A DNA stretch of 64,000 nt. Source: Glutamicibacter ardleyensis (GTDB taxonomy: Bacteria > Actinomycetota > Actinomycetes > Actinomycetales > Micrococcaceae). Every line of letters starts with the position of its first letter. The stretch's first letter is position 1. A program made the translations under genes and the position numbers. Location of the stretch: NCBI RefSeq assembly GCF_014644555.1, contig NZ_BMKX01000003.1, positions 124,001 through 188,000 of the forward strand, in the 5' to 3' direction. A model generated the notes under the pieces. The model was not told the DNA's origin, ran no database searches, and was given only the letters and a program-made list of their open reading frames with translations. Shown here in pieces: positions 48,117 to 57,513 of the stretch.

Positions 48117-49199
48117 TTACGCCTCCCACTGAAGTTGATCTACCGCATCGAGGATGCGTTCGGCGCTTGGCAAGTTGTACTTTTCCAAGGTTGGTGCCGG
48201 ATAAGGAATGTCAAAGCCGGTCACGCGCAGCACCGGCGCCGCCAGCGAATGGAAGCACCTCTCCTGCACGCGGGCCACAATTTCACTGGCCACCGAGACA
48301 AACCCTTGGGCTTCGGCCACCACGATGGCGCGCCCGGTCTTACGCACCGAGGCGCAGACGGTCTCATCGTCAAAGGGCACGATGGTGCGGATATCAATGA
48401 CTTCCAAGCTGATGCCTTCTTCGGCGGCAAGTTTTGCCGCTTCCATGGCGGTAGAGACGCTGGGACCGTAGGTGATCAACGTGGCGTCTGAGCCGGCACG
48501 AGCAATGCGCGCGGCCCCCTCGGTGGTTGCGGCCCGCTTGGCCTCGTAGTCGCTGGCCAGTACCTGCAGATCTACCTGTTCCTTGGACCAGTAGAGCTTC
48601 TTTGGTTCGAAGAAGATCACTGGATCTGGCGAATCAATTGCTTCGCGCAGCATCAGGTAGGCGTCCTTGACGGTGGCCGGGGTGAATACCTTGAGTCCCG
48701 GGGTGTGCGCGTAATAGGCCTCGGAGGAATCGCAGTGGTGCTCCACGCCGCCCACGCCGCCAGCGTATGGGATGCGGATCACCATCGGCAGATCCACCTT
48801 GCCGCGGGTGCGGTTGTGCATCTTAGCTACGTGCGAGGCGATTTGTTCAAAGGCCGGGTAAGCGAAAGCGTCAAACTGCATTTCAATGACCGGACGCATG
48901 CCGTTCATTGCCATGCCGATGGCCATGCCCACGATGCCCGATTCGGCCAGCGGGGTATCAAAGCAGCGTTCGGAACCAAAGCGTGCGGTCAGCCCGTCGG
49001 TGATGCGGAAAACGCCACCGAGGGTTCCCACATCTTCACCGAAGATGACCGTCGAGTCGTTAGCGACCAAGGCATCTGCCAGGGCGGTGTTTAGTGCCTT
49101 GCCGAAGGTGACCGGCTGATTTTGGGTTGCTGCCTTAGCAGCTGCGCGTGCGGTTGCATCGCTGACATTTGGGTTGACGTGTGATGTCGTGGCGGTCAT
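48117..49199 (-). CDS. bkdB: Branched-chain 2-oxoacid dehydrogenase E1 beta
   Basis: 360 aa with the transketolase-like Pyr domain: G-E-D-V-G-T-L-G-G-V-F-R, then F-D-T-P-L-A-E-S-G-I-V-G, E-M-Q-F-D-A-F-A-Y-P-A, and the C-terminal half with V-I-D-I-R-T-I-V-P-F-D. With the E1 alpha subunit it forms the ThDP heterotetramer that decarboxylates the 2-oxoacids from Val, Leu and Ile. Two bases from the E1 alpha stop. Confidence 0.93.
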   Translation of the reverse strand: MTATTSHVNPNVSDATARAAAKAATQNQPVTFGKALNTALADALVANDSTVIFGEDVGTLGGVFRITDGLTARFGSERCFDTPLAESGIVGMAIGMAMNGMRPVIEMQFDAFAYPAFEQIASHVAKMHNRTRGKVDLPMVIRIPYAGGVGGVEHHCDSSEAYYAHTPGLKVFTPATVKDAYLMLREAIDSPDPVIFFEPKKLYWSKEQVDLQVLASDYEAKRAATTEGAARIARAGSDATLITYGPSVSTAMEAAKLAAEEGISLEVIDIRTIVPFDDETVCASVRKTGRAIVVAEAQGFVSVASEIVARVQERCFHSLAAPVLRVTGFDIPYPAPTLEKYNLPSAERILDAVDQLQWEA

Positions 49200-49201
49200 G
49201 G

Positions 49202-50365
49202 CTAGGCCTCCTCACGGGCTAGTTCGTCGGCCAGCAGCGCCTGCTGCTCGGCCAGCTGAGTGGTCTTGGACGCAAATACGTGCTCAAAGAGTTCACTTGG
49301 CGGGGTATTTGCGTCCTGGTTCATGCCGTCGCGTAGCTTCTTGGCGATAGCTTCGGCGCGCTCGGTGATTTTTGCTTGGGCTTCTTCGGTCAGTAGCCCG
49401 GCATCGTCGAGGTAGGCGTGCATGCGAGTGACCGGGTCCTTCGCGATCCATTCCTGGACCTCGGAGTCCTCACGGTAGCGCTTGTCGTCATCGGCGTTGG
49501 TGTGTGCCTGCATGCGGTAGGTGTGCGCTTCGATCAGTAGCGGGCCATTGCCTTCACGGGCTAGGCGCACCGCACGGCGCATCACTGCCATCAAGGCCAT
49601 CAGGTCGTTACCGTCAACACGTTCGCCAGCCATACCGTAACCGACGGCCTTATGTGCCAGCGATGGTGCGGCACTCTGCTGCGAGAGTGGCACCGAGATG
49701 GCGTACTTATTGTTCTGTACGAAAAAAATCACCGGGAGTTTGAAGACCGCGGCGAAGTTCAGCGCCTCGTGGAAGTCGCCCTCACTGGTAGCACCGTCGC
49801 CACACATGGCAACAACTACGGTGTTTTCACCGCGCAGCTTGGCCGCATGGGCCACACCGACGCCGTGCAACAGCTGAGTGGTCAGCGGGGTGGACATCGG
49901 AGCGCAGTTATAAGCCTTTGGATCATAACCACAGTGCCATTCACCGCGGAAGCTAGTCATAACCTCCATCGGAGCCACACCCTTGGTGAGTACGGCCACG
50001 GTGTCGCGGTAGGTCGGGAAGAGCCAGTCGCTCTCCTCCAGGCACAGGGCGGCTGCCACCTGGCAGGCTTCTTGTCCATGGCTGGAAGGGTAAACGGCCA
50101 TGCGACCCTGGCGGACCAGGGCGGAGTTCTGGTCATTAACACGGCGTCCCACGGCGAGCGCGGAGTAGGCATCCATCAGCTCGGCCGGGCTCGGCAAGGG
50201 GTATTCGTGCCCTGGTTCGGTCCCCTGGTCGCTTTCCTCGCGGAGGGTTCCATCAACATTGAGCAGATTGATCATATGCCGTGCTGGCAGCATGTAATCT
50301 TCGGGGGTAATCCCGAACTTTTTGCTGACCGATGAGATGCGATCTTCGTGAGCTTCGGTGCTCAT
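49202..50365 (-). CDS. bkdA: Branched-chain 2-oxoacid dehydrogenase E1 alpha
   Basis: 387 aa from ATG 50365 (AAAGGCGTGATGGC ahead). ThDP-binding motif G-D-G-A-T-S-E-G-D-F-H-E-A-L-N-F-A...Q-N-N-K-Y-A-I-S. H-T-Y-R-M-Q-A-H-T-N-A-D-D matches the phosphorylation-loop region of E1 alpha; this and the bkd-type pairing with a divergent Lrp regulator favour branched-chain over pyruvate substrate. The frame is open to 50422 without support. Confidence 0.9.
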   Translation of the reverse strand: MSTEAHEDRISSVSKKFGITPEDYMLPARHMINLLNVDGTLREESDQGTEPGHEYPLPSPAELMDAYSALAVGRRVNDQNSALVRQGRMAVYPSSHGQEACQVAAALCLEESDWLFPTYRDTVAVLTKGVAPMEVMTSFRGEWHCGYDPKAYNCAPMSTPLTTQLLHGVGVAHAAKLRGENTVVVAMCGDGATSEGDFHEALNFAAVFKLPVIFFVQNNKYAISVPLSQQSAAPSLAHKAVGYGMAGERVDGNDLMALMAVMRRAVRLAREGNGPLLIEAHTYRMQAHTNADDDKRYREDSEVQEWIAKDPVTRMHAYLDDAGLLTEEAQAKITERAEAIAKKLRDGMNQDANTPPSELFEHVFASKTTQLAEQQALLADELAREEA

Positions 50366-50589
50366 GCCATCACGCCTTTCGTTATCTGGTTGAGTACTAA
50401 GAAACGACGTCTTGTGACTCAACTCACCCGAACATCATTTGTCATCAATTATGCGCAGTCGGATCATTTTGTATCCAGTCCGCTCCAAAATCGTAGAAAG
50501 TTGAGCATAGGATACGTATACTTGTAGACGATTAGTACGCTCAAAATGGGTTTGGCGAATTCTCGTCCTACCCCCTGCAAGGAGAACAA

Positions 50590-51042
50590 ATGGCCGCGGA
50601 TGCGGAACTAAAGCTGGACGACGTTGACCGGGCAATCCTGGCAGAGCTGACCAATGACGGCCGGCAATCGGTGACCACGGTAGCCCAGCGCGTCCACGTT
50701 TCTCGAGCACACGCGTATTCACGCATCGCAAAGCTGCAAGATGCTGGGGTTATTACCCGGTATACCGCCGTAATCGATCCGGTCAAAGCAGGGTTGAAGG
50801 CCAGTGCCTACGTGACGCTGAAACTGCGTCAGCACTCCTGGCGGGAACTGCGTGACCACCTCGCCGCGATTCCCGAGGTGCAGCATATTGGACTGGTCGG
50901 CGGAAACTTTGACGTGATTCTCCTGGTTCGCGCCAAAGACAATTTGGATTTACGACGCGTTGTTTTTGAACAATTGCAATCTTTGCCAACGGTGCTTGAT
51001 ACCCAGACCTTATTGATCTTCGAAGACTCAGATACCCGCTAA
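50590..51042 (+). CDS. Lrp/AsnC family regulator (BkdR-like)
   Basis: 150 aa. N-terminal winged HTH (L-D-D-V-D-R-A-I-L-A-E-L, then R-V-H-V-S-R-A-H-A-Y-S-R-I) and C-terminal RAM ligand domain (V-G-G-N-F-D-V-I-L-L-V). AAGGAGAACAA precedes ATG 50590. Divergent from bkdA, the arrangement of Pseudomonas bkdR, so it most likely responds to branched-chain amino acids. GTATCC (50471) and GGATAC (50512) in the shared upstream region form an inverted pair that could be part of its site. Confidence 0.9.
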   Translation: MAADAELKLDDVDRAILAELTNDGRQSVTTVAQRVHVSRAHAYSRIAKLQDAGVITRYTAVIDPVKAGLKASAYVTLKLRQHSWRELRDHLAAIPEVQHIGLVGGNFDVILLVRAKDNLDLRRVVFEQLQSLPTVLDTQTLLIFEDSDTR

Positions 51043-51054
51043 GCGCGGGTATGA

Positions 51055-51094
51055 CAAAGCAGGCGAGACAGTAGCTTCCGTCTCGCCTGCTTTG
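51055..51094. terminator. Bidirectional terminator
   Basis: CAAAGCAGGCGAGAC / GTCTCGCCTGCTTTG, 15-bp perfect stem, T-rich rightward tail (TTTGTACTTTT). Confidence 0.9.
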
Positions 51095-51103
51095 TTTGTA
51101 CTT

Positions 51104-51889
51104 TTAGTTTCCGCCGGTAAAGACCGGTGGCCGCTTTTCTTGGAAGGATTTAAATCCTTCGGCATAGTCGCTCGTGTCGCACAATGCTGCTTGTGCTTTG
51201 TTTTCCGTGCGCATCGAGGCCCAGAGGCCTGCGCGCTCGTCACGGATCTGCGCCACCAGCTTCTTCGAGGCGATGAACGCTTGGGTAGCGCCCTGCGCCA
51301 CCTTGGCGATAATTTCTTCGCTACGCTCCACTAGTTCCTCTGCAGGGAATGCTCGGGAGAAGAGCCCCGAACGTACCGCTTCGGCACCGGAGATCAGCTG
51401 TGCGGTGTAGATCATGTCCAGGGTGCGGTGTGCCCCGAGACGCTCGGTGAACAACCAGTGACCGCCGGAGTCGAGGGTCGCGCCGAGGTTTGCAAACGGA
51501 GAACCAATCTTCGCGTTCTCTGCCACGTACACCACGTCGGTGGCCACGGCTAGACCGAGCCCCACGCCAAGACAAGCACCCTGCACGATGGCAAAGGTGG
51601 GTGCCGGGAAACTGGACATCTTCTCCAACAATGGCTGGACTAGCCCGTCAAGGTAGCCCATGACGTCGTCATCAGCCGGGTTCACCCCAGAGATGTCGCG
51701 TCCTGCGCAGAACCCGCGGCCCTCGCCGCGTAGCACCAGGGCTCGTACGGTGCCCTCGGAGACCCCTTGAGCTGCCTTGTCATAGGCCTTAGAGAGTTCT
51801 TGCAAGCCGGCTGGATCCAAAGAGTTCATCTTCTTTGGAGCGTTAAGCATCACGGTGGCGATGCCTTCGCTGATGCTAAGTTCAATCAT
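51104..51889 (-). CDS. Enoyl-CoA hydratase/isomerase family, PaaG-like
   Basis: 261 aa crotonase fold. Oxyanion-hole motifs F-C-A-G-R-D-I-S-G (about 60-68) and G-A-C-L-G-V-G-L-G-L-A; the catalytic-loop region reads N-L-G-A-T-L-D-S-G-G, where PaaG-type isomerases have P-D-S-G-G, instead of the Glu of true hydratases. PaaG turns the ring-1,2-epoxide of phenylacetyl-CoA into an oxepin. It is the last gene of the paa epoxidase operon (10-bp gap after paaE), which fits. PaaF-like hydratase remains possible. Confidence 0.7.
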   Translation of the reverse strand: MIELSISEGIATVMLNAPKKMNSLDPAGLQELSKAYDKAAQGVSEGTVRALVLRGEGRGFCAGRDISGVNPADDDVMGYLDGLVQPLLEKMSSFPAPTFAIVQGACLGVGLGLAVATDVVYVAENAKIGSPFANLGATLDSGGHWLFTERLGAHRTLDMIYTAQLISGAEAVRSGLFSRAFPAEELVERSEEIIAKVAQGATQAFIASKKLVAQIRDERAGLWASMRTENKAQAALCDTSDYAEGFKSFQEKRPPVFTGGN

Positions 51890-51899
51890 CTGTTATCCC

Positions 51900-53060
51900 C
51901 TAGGAATCAAAGTTGACGCTGAGCTTGTCGCTGGTTGGGTGCGACTGGCAGGTCAGCACGTAGCCGGCTTCAACTTCTTCTGGTTCCAGTGCATAGTTCT
52001 CCGACATGGTCACCGAGCCTGAGGTGACCTTTGCGCGGCAGGTGCCACACACGCCGCCAGCACAAGCGAACGGAACATCTTGGCGGACTCGAAGGGCGGC
52101 ATTTAGCACCGTTTCGTTTGCACGCACAGGCGACTTCACCTCACCTTGCAACCCGTCAAGGGTGAAAGTGATTTCAAAGCTCGTCTCGTTTTCATCCACC
52201 AATACCGGACGGCCCACCTGTCCCTGCGGACGGTTCGGCTCACCGGTGCTAAATAGCTCAAAGCGCACCTTGTCGGCCGGGACCTCAAGGACCTTGAGTT
52301 CATCACGGACCATCTGCACCAGTTCGAACGGCCCACAGAGGAACCATTCGTCAACCTTCGGCGCCTGCAGCACGTTGTTGAGCAAGGCCGAAAGCTTCTC
52401 TGCGTCGATACGTCCGGAAAGCAACGGGGAAATACGCTGTTCGCGGCTCAGCACATGGTGCAGTGCCAGGCGTGCGGGGTAGCGATCCTTGAGATCTGCC
52501 AGTTCCTCCAGGAACATCACGTCCATGGCGGCCTTATTGGCGTAGATCAAATCAAAACGGGTGTTCTCGTTGGCTTCCAAGATGGTGCGTGCAATAGCCA
52601 GCACCGGGGTGATGCCACTGCCTGCGGCCACCGCAACGAACTGATCCTGGTTCACGGTATCCACCGTGGAAGGATCATTCATTCCGGTGAGCTTGTGCTT
52701 GGAAATGAATGCGCCGGTTGGGCTCATCACATCAATCTGGTCCCCGGCCACGAGTTCCTCATTGGCCCAGGTAGAGAACTGTCCACCAAGATCTTTCTTG
52801 ATGGCTACCTTTATCTGCTTACCGGTGGGAGCAGCACAGATTGAGTAAGAACGGCGAACCTCGACGAGTTCACCTTCTGCGTTTGGCAGTTCCTTACGCA
52901 ACGCCACGTACTGGCCGGCGACGTAATCGAAGTCGGCAGAAAGCTCTTCGGGAATCGCGAAGCTTACTTCGATCGAGTCCTTGGTCAGCCGGCGCACTTC
53001 GGAAACCGTCAGACGGTGGAAGGTGGCCCGACGACGGGTGGGAATAGTTTGTTCGCTCAT
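51900..53060 (-). CDS. paaE: 1,2-phenylacetyl-CoA epoxidase reductase subunit (PaaE)
   Basis: 386 aa from ATG 53060. Ferredoxin-NADP reductase-like domain: R-R-S-Y-S-I-C-A (FAD), A-A-G-S-G-I-T-P-V (NAD(P)H). C-terminal plant-type [2Fe-2S] domain: C-A-G-G-V-C-G-T-C-R and L-T-C-Q ligands. It passes electrons from NADPH to the di-iron oxygenase PaaAC. Its ATG overlaps the paaD stop (ATGA). The frame's upstream extension overlaps paaD and is unsupported. Confidence 0.95.
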   Translation of the reverse strand: MSEQTIPTRRRATFHRLTVSEVRRLTKDSIEVSFAIPEELSADFDYVAGQYVALRKELPNAEGELVEVRRSYSICAAPTGKQIKVAIKKDLGGQFSTWANEELVAGDQIDVMSPTGAFISKHKLTGMNDPSTVDTVNQDQFVAVAAGSGITPVLAIARTILEANENTRFDLIYANKAAMDVMFLEELADLKDRYPARLALHHVLSREQRISPLLSGRIDAEKLSALLNNVLQAPKVDEWFLCGPFELVQMVRDELKVLEVPADKVRFELFSTGEPNRPQGQVGRPVLVDENETSFEITFTLDGLQGEVKSPVRANETVLNAALRVRQDVPFACAGGVCGTCRAKVTSGSVTMSENYALEPEEVEAGYVLTCQSHPTSDKLSVNFDS

Positions 53061-53554
53061 GAAAGCACCTTGAAGTAGTCGAAGGGTTCTAAACAGTCTT
53101 TGCAGGTGTACAACGCCTTGCAGGAGGTCGAGGCGAAACGCGCAAGCTCTCGGGTATTTAGCGAGTGACACCGTGGGCATTTAACGCTGATGCCCAGAGT
53201 TACCCGTCCGCTGTGACCGGTGCCGGTGGGCGGCGCAATCCCGTATTCTTCGAGTTTGCGCTTACCGTCCTCGGTCATCCAGTCGGTAGACCATGCTGGG
53301 GTCAGTACCAGCTTGACGTCTACCTTCTCGATTCCTGCCTCGCCGAAAGCGAGGTAGAGGTCTTGGGTGATCACGTCCATGGCTGGGCAGCCCGAGTAGG
53401 TCGGGGTGATGATGACCTGGACGCTGCCGTCTTCGTTGGCGTTCACCTCGCGCAGAATGCCCAGGTCCGCAATGGAAAGCACTGGGATTTCTGGGTCGGT
53501 CACTTTAGCGGCGATGCTAAAGAGTTCCTCGGCGTTAGTCATGACGTTGTTCAA
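53057..53554 (-). CDS. paaD: Phenylacetate epoxidase accessory protein PaaD (MIP18/SUF-T-like)
   Basis: 165 aa from TTG 53554, eight bases after AAGGGAG; ATG 53542 is the alternative. D-P-E-I-P-V-L-S-I-A-D-L-G-I-L matches the MIP18/DUF59 fold; T-P-T-Y-S-G-C-P-A-M carries the conserved Cys; a C-terminal zinc ribbon C-P-R-C-H...C-K-D-C follows. PaaD is thought to help mature the Fe-S cluster of PaaE. Confidence 0.92.
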   Translation of the reverse strand: MNNVMTNAEELFSIAAKVTDPEIPVLSIADLGILREVNANEDGSVQVIITPTYSGCPAMDVITQDLYLAFGEAGIEKVDVKLVLTPAWSTDWMTEDGKRKLEEYGIAPPTGTGHSGRVTLGISVKCPRCHSLNTRELARFASTSCKALYTCKDCLEPFDYFKVLS

Positions 53555-53589
53555 GACTGTTGCTCCCTTCAAACGGATTAGGGAATCGG

Positions 53590-54450
53590 TTACCAGCTCG
53601 CACCGGGGTGCTTGCGGGCAAGTACTTGCATCTCGGCCAGGATGAAGCCCAGATGTTCGGAATGTTCGCCGACACGTCCGTGTGCCATCGCCATTCCTGA
53701 CTTAGGAATTTCTAGTCCGGCTTCTGCCAGCACGTCAGTGATTTCCTTTTCCCACGCTTCGCGCAAGGTAGAGGGCAGTACCGCCACGTCACCTAGGGTG
53801 CGGTGAAGCTCTTCGTCCTGGAACATTTCGCCGGTGTAAGGCCAAAGTACTTCCAGTGCGTGACGCATCTTTGCTGCCGACTCTTCGGTGCCCTGGCCCA
53901 GACGGATAGTCCAAGCGGCCGAGTGGTCACGGTGGTAGTCAACTTCCTTGACTGCCTTGGCGCAGATTGCCGCGATGGTCTCATCTGTGGATTCCAAGAG
54001 CTTGCTGTAGAGCAAGTGCTGATAGATGGAGATAATCAGCTGGCGCATAATTGTGACGCCAAAGTGACCGTTAGGCTGCTCAACGATCTGTAGTGAGGTG
54101 AAGTCTTCTTCCTCGCGCCAGTAGGCCAGGTCATCTTCGCTCTTGTCCCAGGCCAGTCCGGCATAGGTCAAGAAGGAACGGGCGTGGCCCAGAACATCAA
54201 GGGCGATGTTGCCAAGGGCAATATCTTCTTCGATTTCTGGGGCGCGGGAGATCCAGTGAGAGAGGCGCTGAGCCAAGATGAGCGCGTCATCGCCGAGGTG
54301 CAACGCATACTGTGCGACCTCGTCACTTGGCTTGGCACCGGCAACGGCAATATCTTCCGGACGCAGTGCGTTACCCGGGGTGACACGAGTGGCTGATGCC
54401 AGCGCGTCGCCGAAGCTGTCCAGTGATGCGTCGAGTTCTTCGTGGTTCAC
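53590..54450 (-). CDS. paaC: 1,2-phenylacetyl-CoA epoxidase subunit PaaC
   Basis: 286 aa ferritin-like helical protein (L-G-D-D-A-L-I-L-A-Q-R-L-S-H-W, E-E-D-I-A-L-G-N-I-A-L-D, V-D-Y-H-R-D-H). PaaC is the structural partner of the catalytic PaaA; unlike PaaA its residues do not hold a functional di-iron site in E. coli. ATG overlaps the paaB stop by four bases, giving the usual A-B-C-D-E order. Confidence 0.93.
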   Translation of the reverse strand: MNHEELDASLDSFGDALASATRVTPGNALRPEDIAVAGAKPSDEVAQYALHLGDDALILAQRLSHWISRAPEIEEDIALGNIALDVLGHARSFLTYAGLAWDKSEDDLAYWREEEDFTSLQIVEQPNGHFGVTIMRQLIISIYQHLLYSKLLESTDETIAAICAKAVKEVDYHRDHSAAWTIRLGQGTEESAAKMRHALEVLWPYTGEMFQDEELHRTLGDVAVLPSTLREAWEKEITDVLAEAGLEIPKSGMAMAHGRVGEHSEHLGFILAEMQVLARKHPGASW

Positions 54451-54737
54451 AGGTGCTTCACTCCTTCGCTGGCCTTGTAATAGGTCGCGTGACGGTAGTC
54501 CTTGCCCTGCGGGGATTCAAAGAACGCATCCTTGCTATCCGGGTCGGAGGTGATGATGTCGGTGGAGCGCACTACCCATAGAGAGACGCCTTCATTGCGA
54601 CGGGTGTAGAGATCTCGCGCGTTGCGCAGTGCCATCTCTTTATCCGGTGCGTGTAGCGATCCTGCGTGGACATGTGAAAGTCCTCGGGAGGAACGGACGA
54701 ATACTTCCCACAGGGGCCAATTGCTCTTGTGGCTCAT
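54447..54737 (-). CDS. paaB: 1,2-phenylacetyl-CoA epoxidase subunit PaaB
   Basis: 96 aa from ATG 54737. W-P-L-W-E-V-F-V-R-S-S-R-G-L-S-H-V-H-A-G-S is diagnostic of PaaB, followed by A-L-R-N-A-R-D-L-Y-T-R-R-N-E-G. A small subunit that links PaaAC heterodimers. One base separates it from paaA. Confidence 0.95.
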   Translation of the reverse strand: MSHKSNWPLWEVFVRSSRGLSHVHAGSLHAPDKEMALRNARDLYTRRNEGVSLWVVRSTDIITSDPDSKDAFFESPQGKDYRHATYYKASEGVKHL

Positions 54738-54738
54738 G

Positions 54739-55725
54739 TTAGGCAACCTCACTTTGTTCTTGCTTTGCGGCGTAAGCGGTAGCGGCTTCACGGACCCAGG
54801 CACCTTCGCGGTGGGCCTCGCGGCGACGTTCGAGTCGCTGGGCGTTGGCTGGACCATTGCCCTTGATAACGTTCATGAATTCGTCCCAGTTCAGATCCTT
54901 GTGGATCCACTGCTTCTTCTCTTCGTCGAAGTGCAGGTTCTCGTCAGGCAGGGTCAGGCCCAAGACCTTGACCTGCTCGGCGATCATTCCTACGAAGCGC
55001 TGGCGCAGTTCGTCATTGGAGAAGCGCTTAATCTTCCACGCCATGGACTGGGCGGAGTTTGGGGACTGGTCATCTGGTGGGCCAAACATCATCAGCGATG
55101 GTTCGTAGAAGCGGTTGATCGCATCCTGCGCCATCTGCTTCTGCTTCTCGGTGCCACGCGAGAGCGAGAGGAGGATTTCGAATCCCTGACGCTGGTGGAA
55201 TGATTCTTCCTTGCACACTCGCACCATGGCACGGCCGTATGGACCGTAGGAGGCGCGGCACAGTGGCACCTGGTTAGCGATGGCTGCACCATCAACAAGC
55301 CAACCAATGGCGCCCATATCTGCCCAGTTGCGTGCGGTGTAGTTGAAAATTGAGGAGTACTTGGCGCGTCCGGTCAGTAGCTGATCGTTGAGCTCATCGC
55401 GCTCGGTGCCCAAGGTTTCGGCAGCCGAATACAGGTAGAGCCCGTGACCGGCTTCGTCCTGAACCTTGGCCATCAAAATGGACTTACGCTTCAGTGATGG
55501 AGCACGGGTGATCCAGTTAGCCTCCGGCTGCATTCCGATAATTTCGGAGTGCGCATGCTGGGAGATCTGACGGGTGAGCGTCTTGCGGTATGGCTCAGGC
55601 ATCCAATCTCGGGGCTCAATCCGAGAATCGTCGCCAATCAGGGCGTCGAAACGCGACTGGGATTGCTGCTCTTCATAGCTTGGGACGGCACTTAGTCCCG
55701 GCTCCTGCGGTGTGGTCGGGGCCAT
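54739..55725 (-). CDS. paaA: 1,2-phenylacetyl-CoA epoxidase catalytic subunit PaaA
   Basis: 328 aa. Ferritin-like with di-iron ligands in E-x-x-H contexts: [15 protein letters not shown] and K-E-E-S-F-H-Q-R-Q. It uses O2 to form the ring-1,2-epoxide of phenylacetyl-CoA. First gene of paaABCDE-(paaG-like). AGTGAGGTGAACC precedes ATG 55725; the promoter and operator lie 29-74 bp upstream. Confidence 0.95.
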   Translation of the reverse strand: MAPTTPQEPGLSAVPSYEEQQSQSRFDALIGDDSRIEPRDWMPEPYRKTLTRQISQHAHSEIIGMQPEANWITRAPSLKRKSILMAKVQDEAGHGLYLYSAAETLGTERDELNDQLLTGRAKYSSIFNYTARNWADMGAIGWLVDGAAIANQVPLCRASYGPYGRAMVRVCKEESFHQRQGFEILLSLSRGTEKQKQMAQDAINRFYEPSLMMFGPPDDQSPNSAQSMAWKIKRFSNDELRQRFVGMIAEQVKVLGLTLPDENLHFDEEKKQWIHKDLNWDEFMNVIKGNGPANAQRLERRREAHREGAWVREAATAYAAKQEQSEVA

Positions 55726-55753
55726 GGTTCACCTCACTGAAAATTAATTTACA

Positions 55754-55799
55754 TACTGACCGTTCGTTCAGTATATGAGGGTGCCCTCGATCACGTCAA
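55754..55799 (-). promoter_or_regulatory. paaA promoter with overlapping TetR-type operator
   Basis: Leftward -35 TTGACG (55794-55799 complement), 18-bp spacer, -10 TATACT (55770-55775 complement). The 20-bp near-palindrome TACTGACCGTTCGTTCAGTA (55754-55773, plus-strand reading; TACTGA/TCAGTA arms) overlaps the -10 and start point, a repression geometry. It matches the paaI site at 61608-61627 at 15 of 20 positions. Confidence 0.75.
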
Positions 55800-56035
55800 C
55801 CGCACGCGTCATGCTTGCGCATAAATACTTCGCATCCTCCACTTCAGACCCACCCCATTCCCCTCGCGAATGCCGATTATTGCGCCACAACCGATCAAAA
55901 CTGGCGATATCCGGTTCGAAAACCCTCGCCGGAAACGCAGAAATCCCCTGCTGCCACACCCAAAGAATGGGGTGACACCACGGGATTGCTCATTAGTACC
56001 AGTGCGGCTCACAGCGCTTGCCACTATGCGAATAG

Positions 56036-56485
56036 TTACGCGTTAATGAGGACCTTATCTGCCTGCTTGCTCTTGAAGAACAGTGCGTCTAAGGAAATGC
56101 GGCCCGGTCCCACGAGGAACAGCGCCAATGCGCCGGCGGCCAACGCCAATACAAGCTCAAAGCCGCCATTTTCGACAAAGACTCCGCCCGGCGCGTGCAC
56201 CATGAATAGCGCAACGACCATCTGGACACCCAGCAGGCCAGCGAAGACTCGAGTCAGTAGCCCCAGAATAATAGCGATACCACCGACGATTTCAAGGGTT
56301 GCTACCACCGGAGCAATCAGGCCAGCCGCCGGTACGCCCATCTGACCAAAAGCGGCAACGGTGCCCTCGATGGTGAACTGGAAGAATTTCTGCCAACCGT
56401 GGGCCAAGAAAAGGAAGCCGAAAGCCAAGCGCAACAGCGTGCGCGCAGCGGTCTGCAGGCGAGGGTTCTCGATAAAAGCGTTCAT
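56036..56485 (-). CDS. DoxX family membrane protein
   Basis: 149 aa, four helices. L-L-R-L-A-F-G-F-L-F-L-A-H-G-W-Q-K-F-F and the E-I-V-G-G-I-A-I-I-L-G-L-L-T-R segment fit DoxX. Members are linked to thiosulfate oxidation in archaea or to redox stress in actinobacteria; the role here is unknown. It lies between paaA and an ABC operon and has no obvious link to either. Confidence 0.88.
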   Translation of the reverse strand: MNAFIENPRLQTAARTLLRLAFGFLFLAHGWQKFFQFTIEGTVAAFGQMGVPAAGLIAPVVATLEIVGGIAIILGLLTRVFAGLLGVQMVVALFMVHAPGGVFVENGGFELVLALAAGALALFLVGPGRISLDALFFKSKQADKVLINA

Positions 56486-56687
56486 ATAGGTGACTCCTGG
56501 TCAGTAGATCCGACTAATTTCGGATATCGAACAATTAGCTTCGCCGCCGACGGTTCGGCGCGAGCTCCGAGTTACACCCTAGGACAAATTACTTTAATCT
56601 TCAACTAATGTTGCGGGACTCAACGATTTGCACTGGCTCAGGCAGATGGGTGTGGCCTTGCCGTGCACCTGTTCACGGATTAAAAAA

Positions 56688-56730
56688 GCCCGCACCAACT
56701 CAACTTTCAAGCAGTTGAGTTGGGGCGGGC
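56688..56730 (-). terminator. Terminator of the second amino-acid ABC operon
   Basis: 18-bp stem with one G-U (GCCCGCACCAACTCAACT), 7-nt loop, six T residues leftwards. It lies 28 bp past the ATPase gene. Confidence 0.9.
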
Positions 56731-56757
56731 CGAAGCTACGCTCAAGGCGAGAAAGTC

Positions 56758-57513
56758 CTAGAGAACCTTGGAAAGGAAATCGCGGGTACGTTCTTGCTGA
56801 GGGTTACCAAACAATTCTTCTGGCTTACCTTCTTCACACACGACGCCGCCGTCCATGAAGACCACCCTGTCCCCCACCTCGCGGGCGAAGCCCATCTCGT
56901 GAGTGACCAAGACCATCGTCATGCCAGAGTCCGCCAGTTCCTTGATGACCTGCAAAACCTCGCCGACCATTTCCGGGTCCAAGGCACTGGTTGCCTCATC
57001 AAAGAGCATGATTCCAGGAGACATCGCCAACGCGCGGGCGATAGCCACGCGCTGCTTCTGCCCGCCGGACAAGGACGCCGGACGGGCATTAGCCTTGTCG
57101 GACAATCCCACACGGGTCAATAGCTCTTCAGCCTTGGCTCGTGCCTCGGTGCGGTTCATCTTCTTAAGCTCCACCGGAGCCAACATGATGTTTTCCGCGA
57201 CCGACATATGCGGGAACAAGTTGAAATGCTGGAAGACCATGCCCACGTGGCGGCGGACCTCGTTGATATCAACCTTTGGATCGGTGACATCAAAGCCGTC
57301 AACAACCACCTTGCCGGCGGTGATCTCTTCGAGCTTGTTCAGGCAACGCAAGAGCGTGGACTTGCCGGAACCCGAAGGCCCGATCACACAAACTACTTCA
57401 CCCTCTGCCACGTCAAGATTGATCCCCTGCAGGACCTCGTTAGACCCGAAGGACTTACGTAGATCCTTGACCTGAATCTTGGAGGTCGTGGTCTTTTCGC
57501 TTACGGTGCTCAT
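56758..57513 (-). CDS. Amino-acid ABC transporter ATP-binding protein (GlnQ type)
   Basis: 251 aa. Walker [20 protein letters not shown], signature L-S-G-G-Q-K-Q-R, Walker [11 protein letters not shown]-switch V-T-H-E-M. D-E-A-T instead of the usual D-E-P-T is seen in many amino-acid transporters. Starts four bases inside the fused binding-protein/permease gene (ATGA). Confidence 0.95.
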   Translation of the reverse strand: MSTVSEKTTTSKIQVKDLRKSFGSNEVLQGINLDVAEGEVVCVIGPSGSGKSTLLRCLNKLEEITAGKVVVDGFDVTDPKVDINEVRRHVGMVFQHFNLFPHMSVAENIMLAPVELKKMNRTEARAKAEELLTRVGLSDKANARPASLSGGQKQRVAIARALAMSPGIMLFDEATSALDPEMVGEVLQVIKELADSGMTMVLVTHEMGFAREVGDRVVFMDGGVVCEEGKPEELFGNPQQERTRDFLSKVL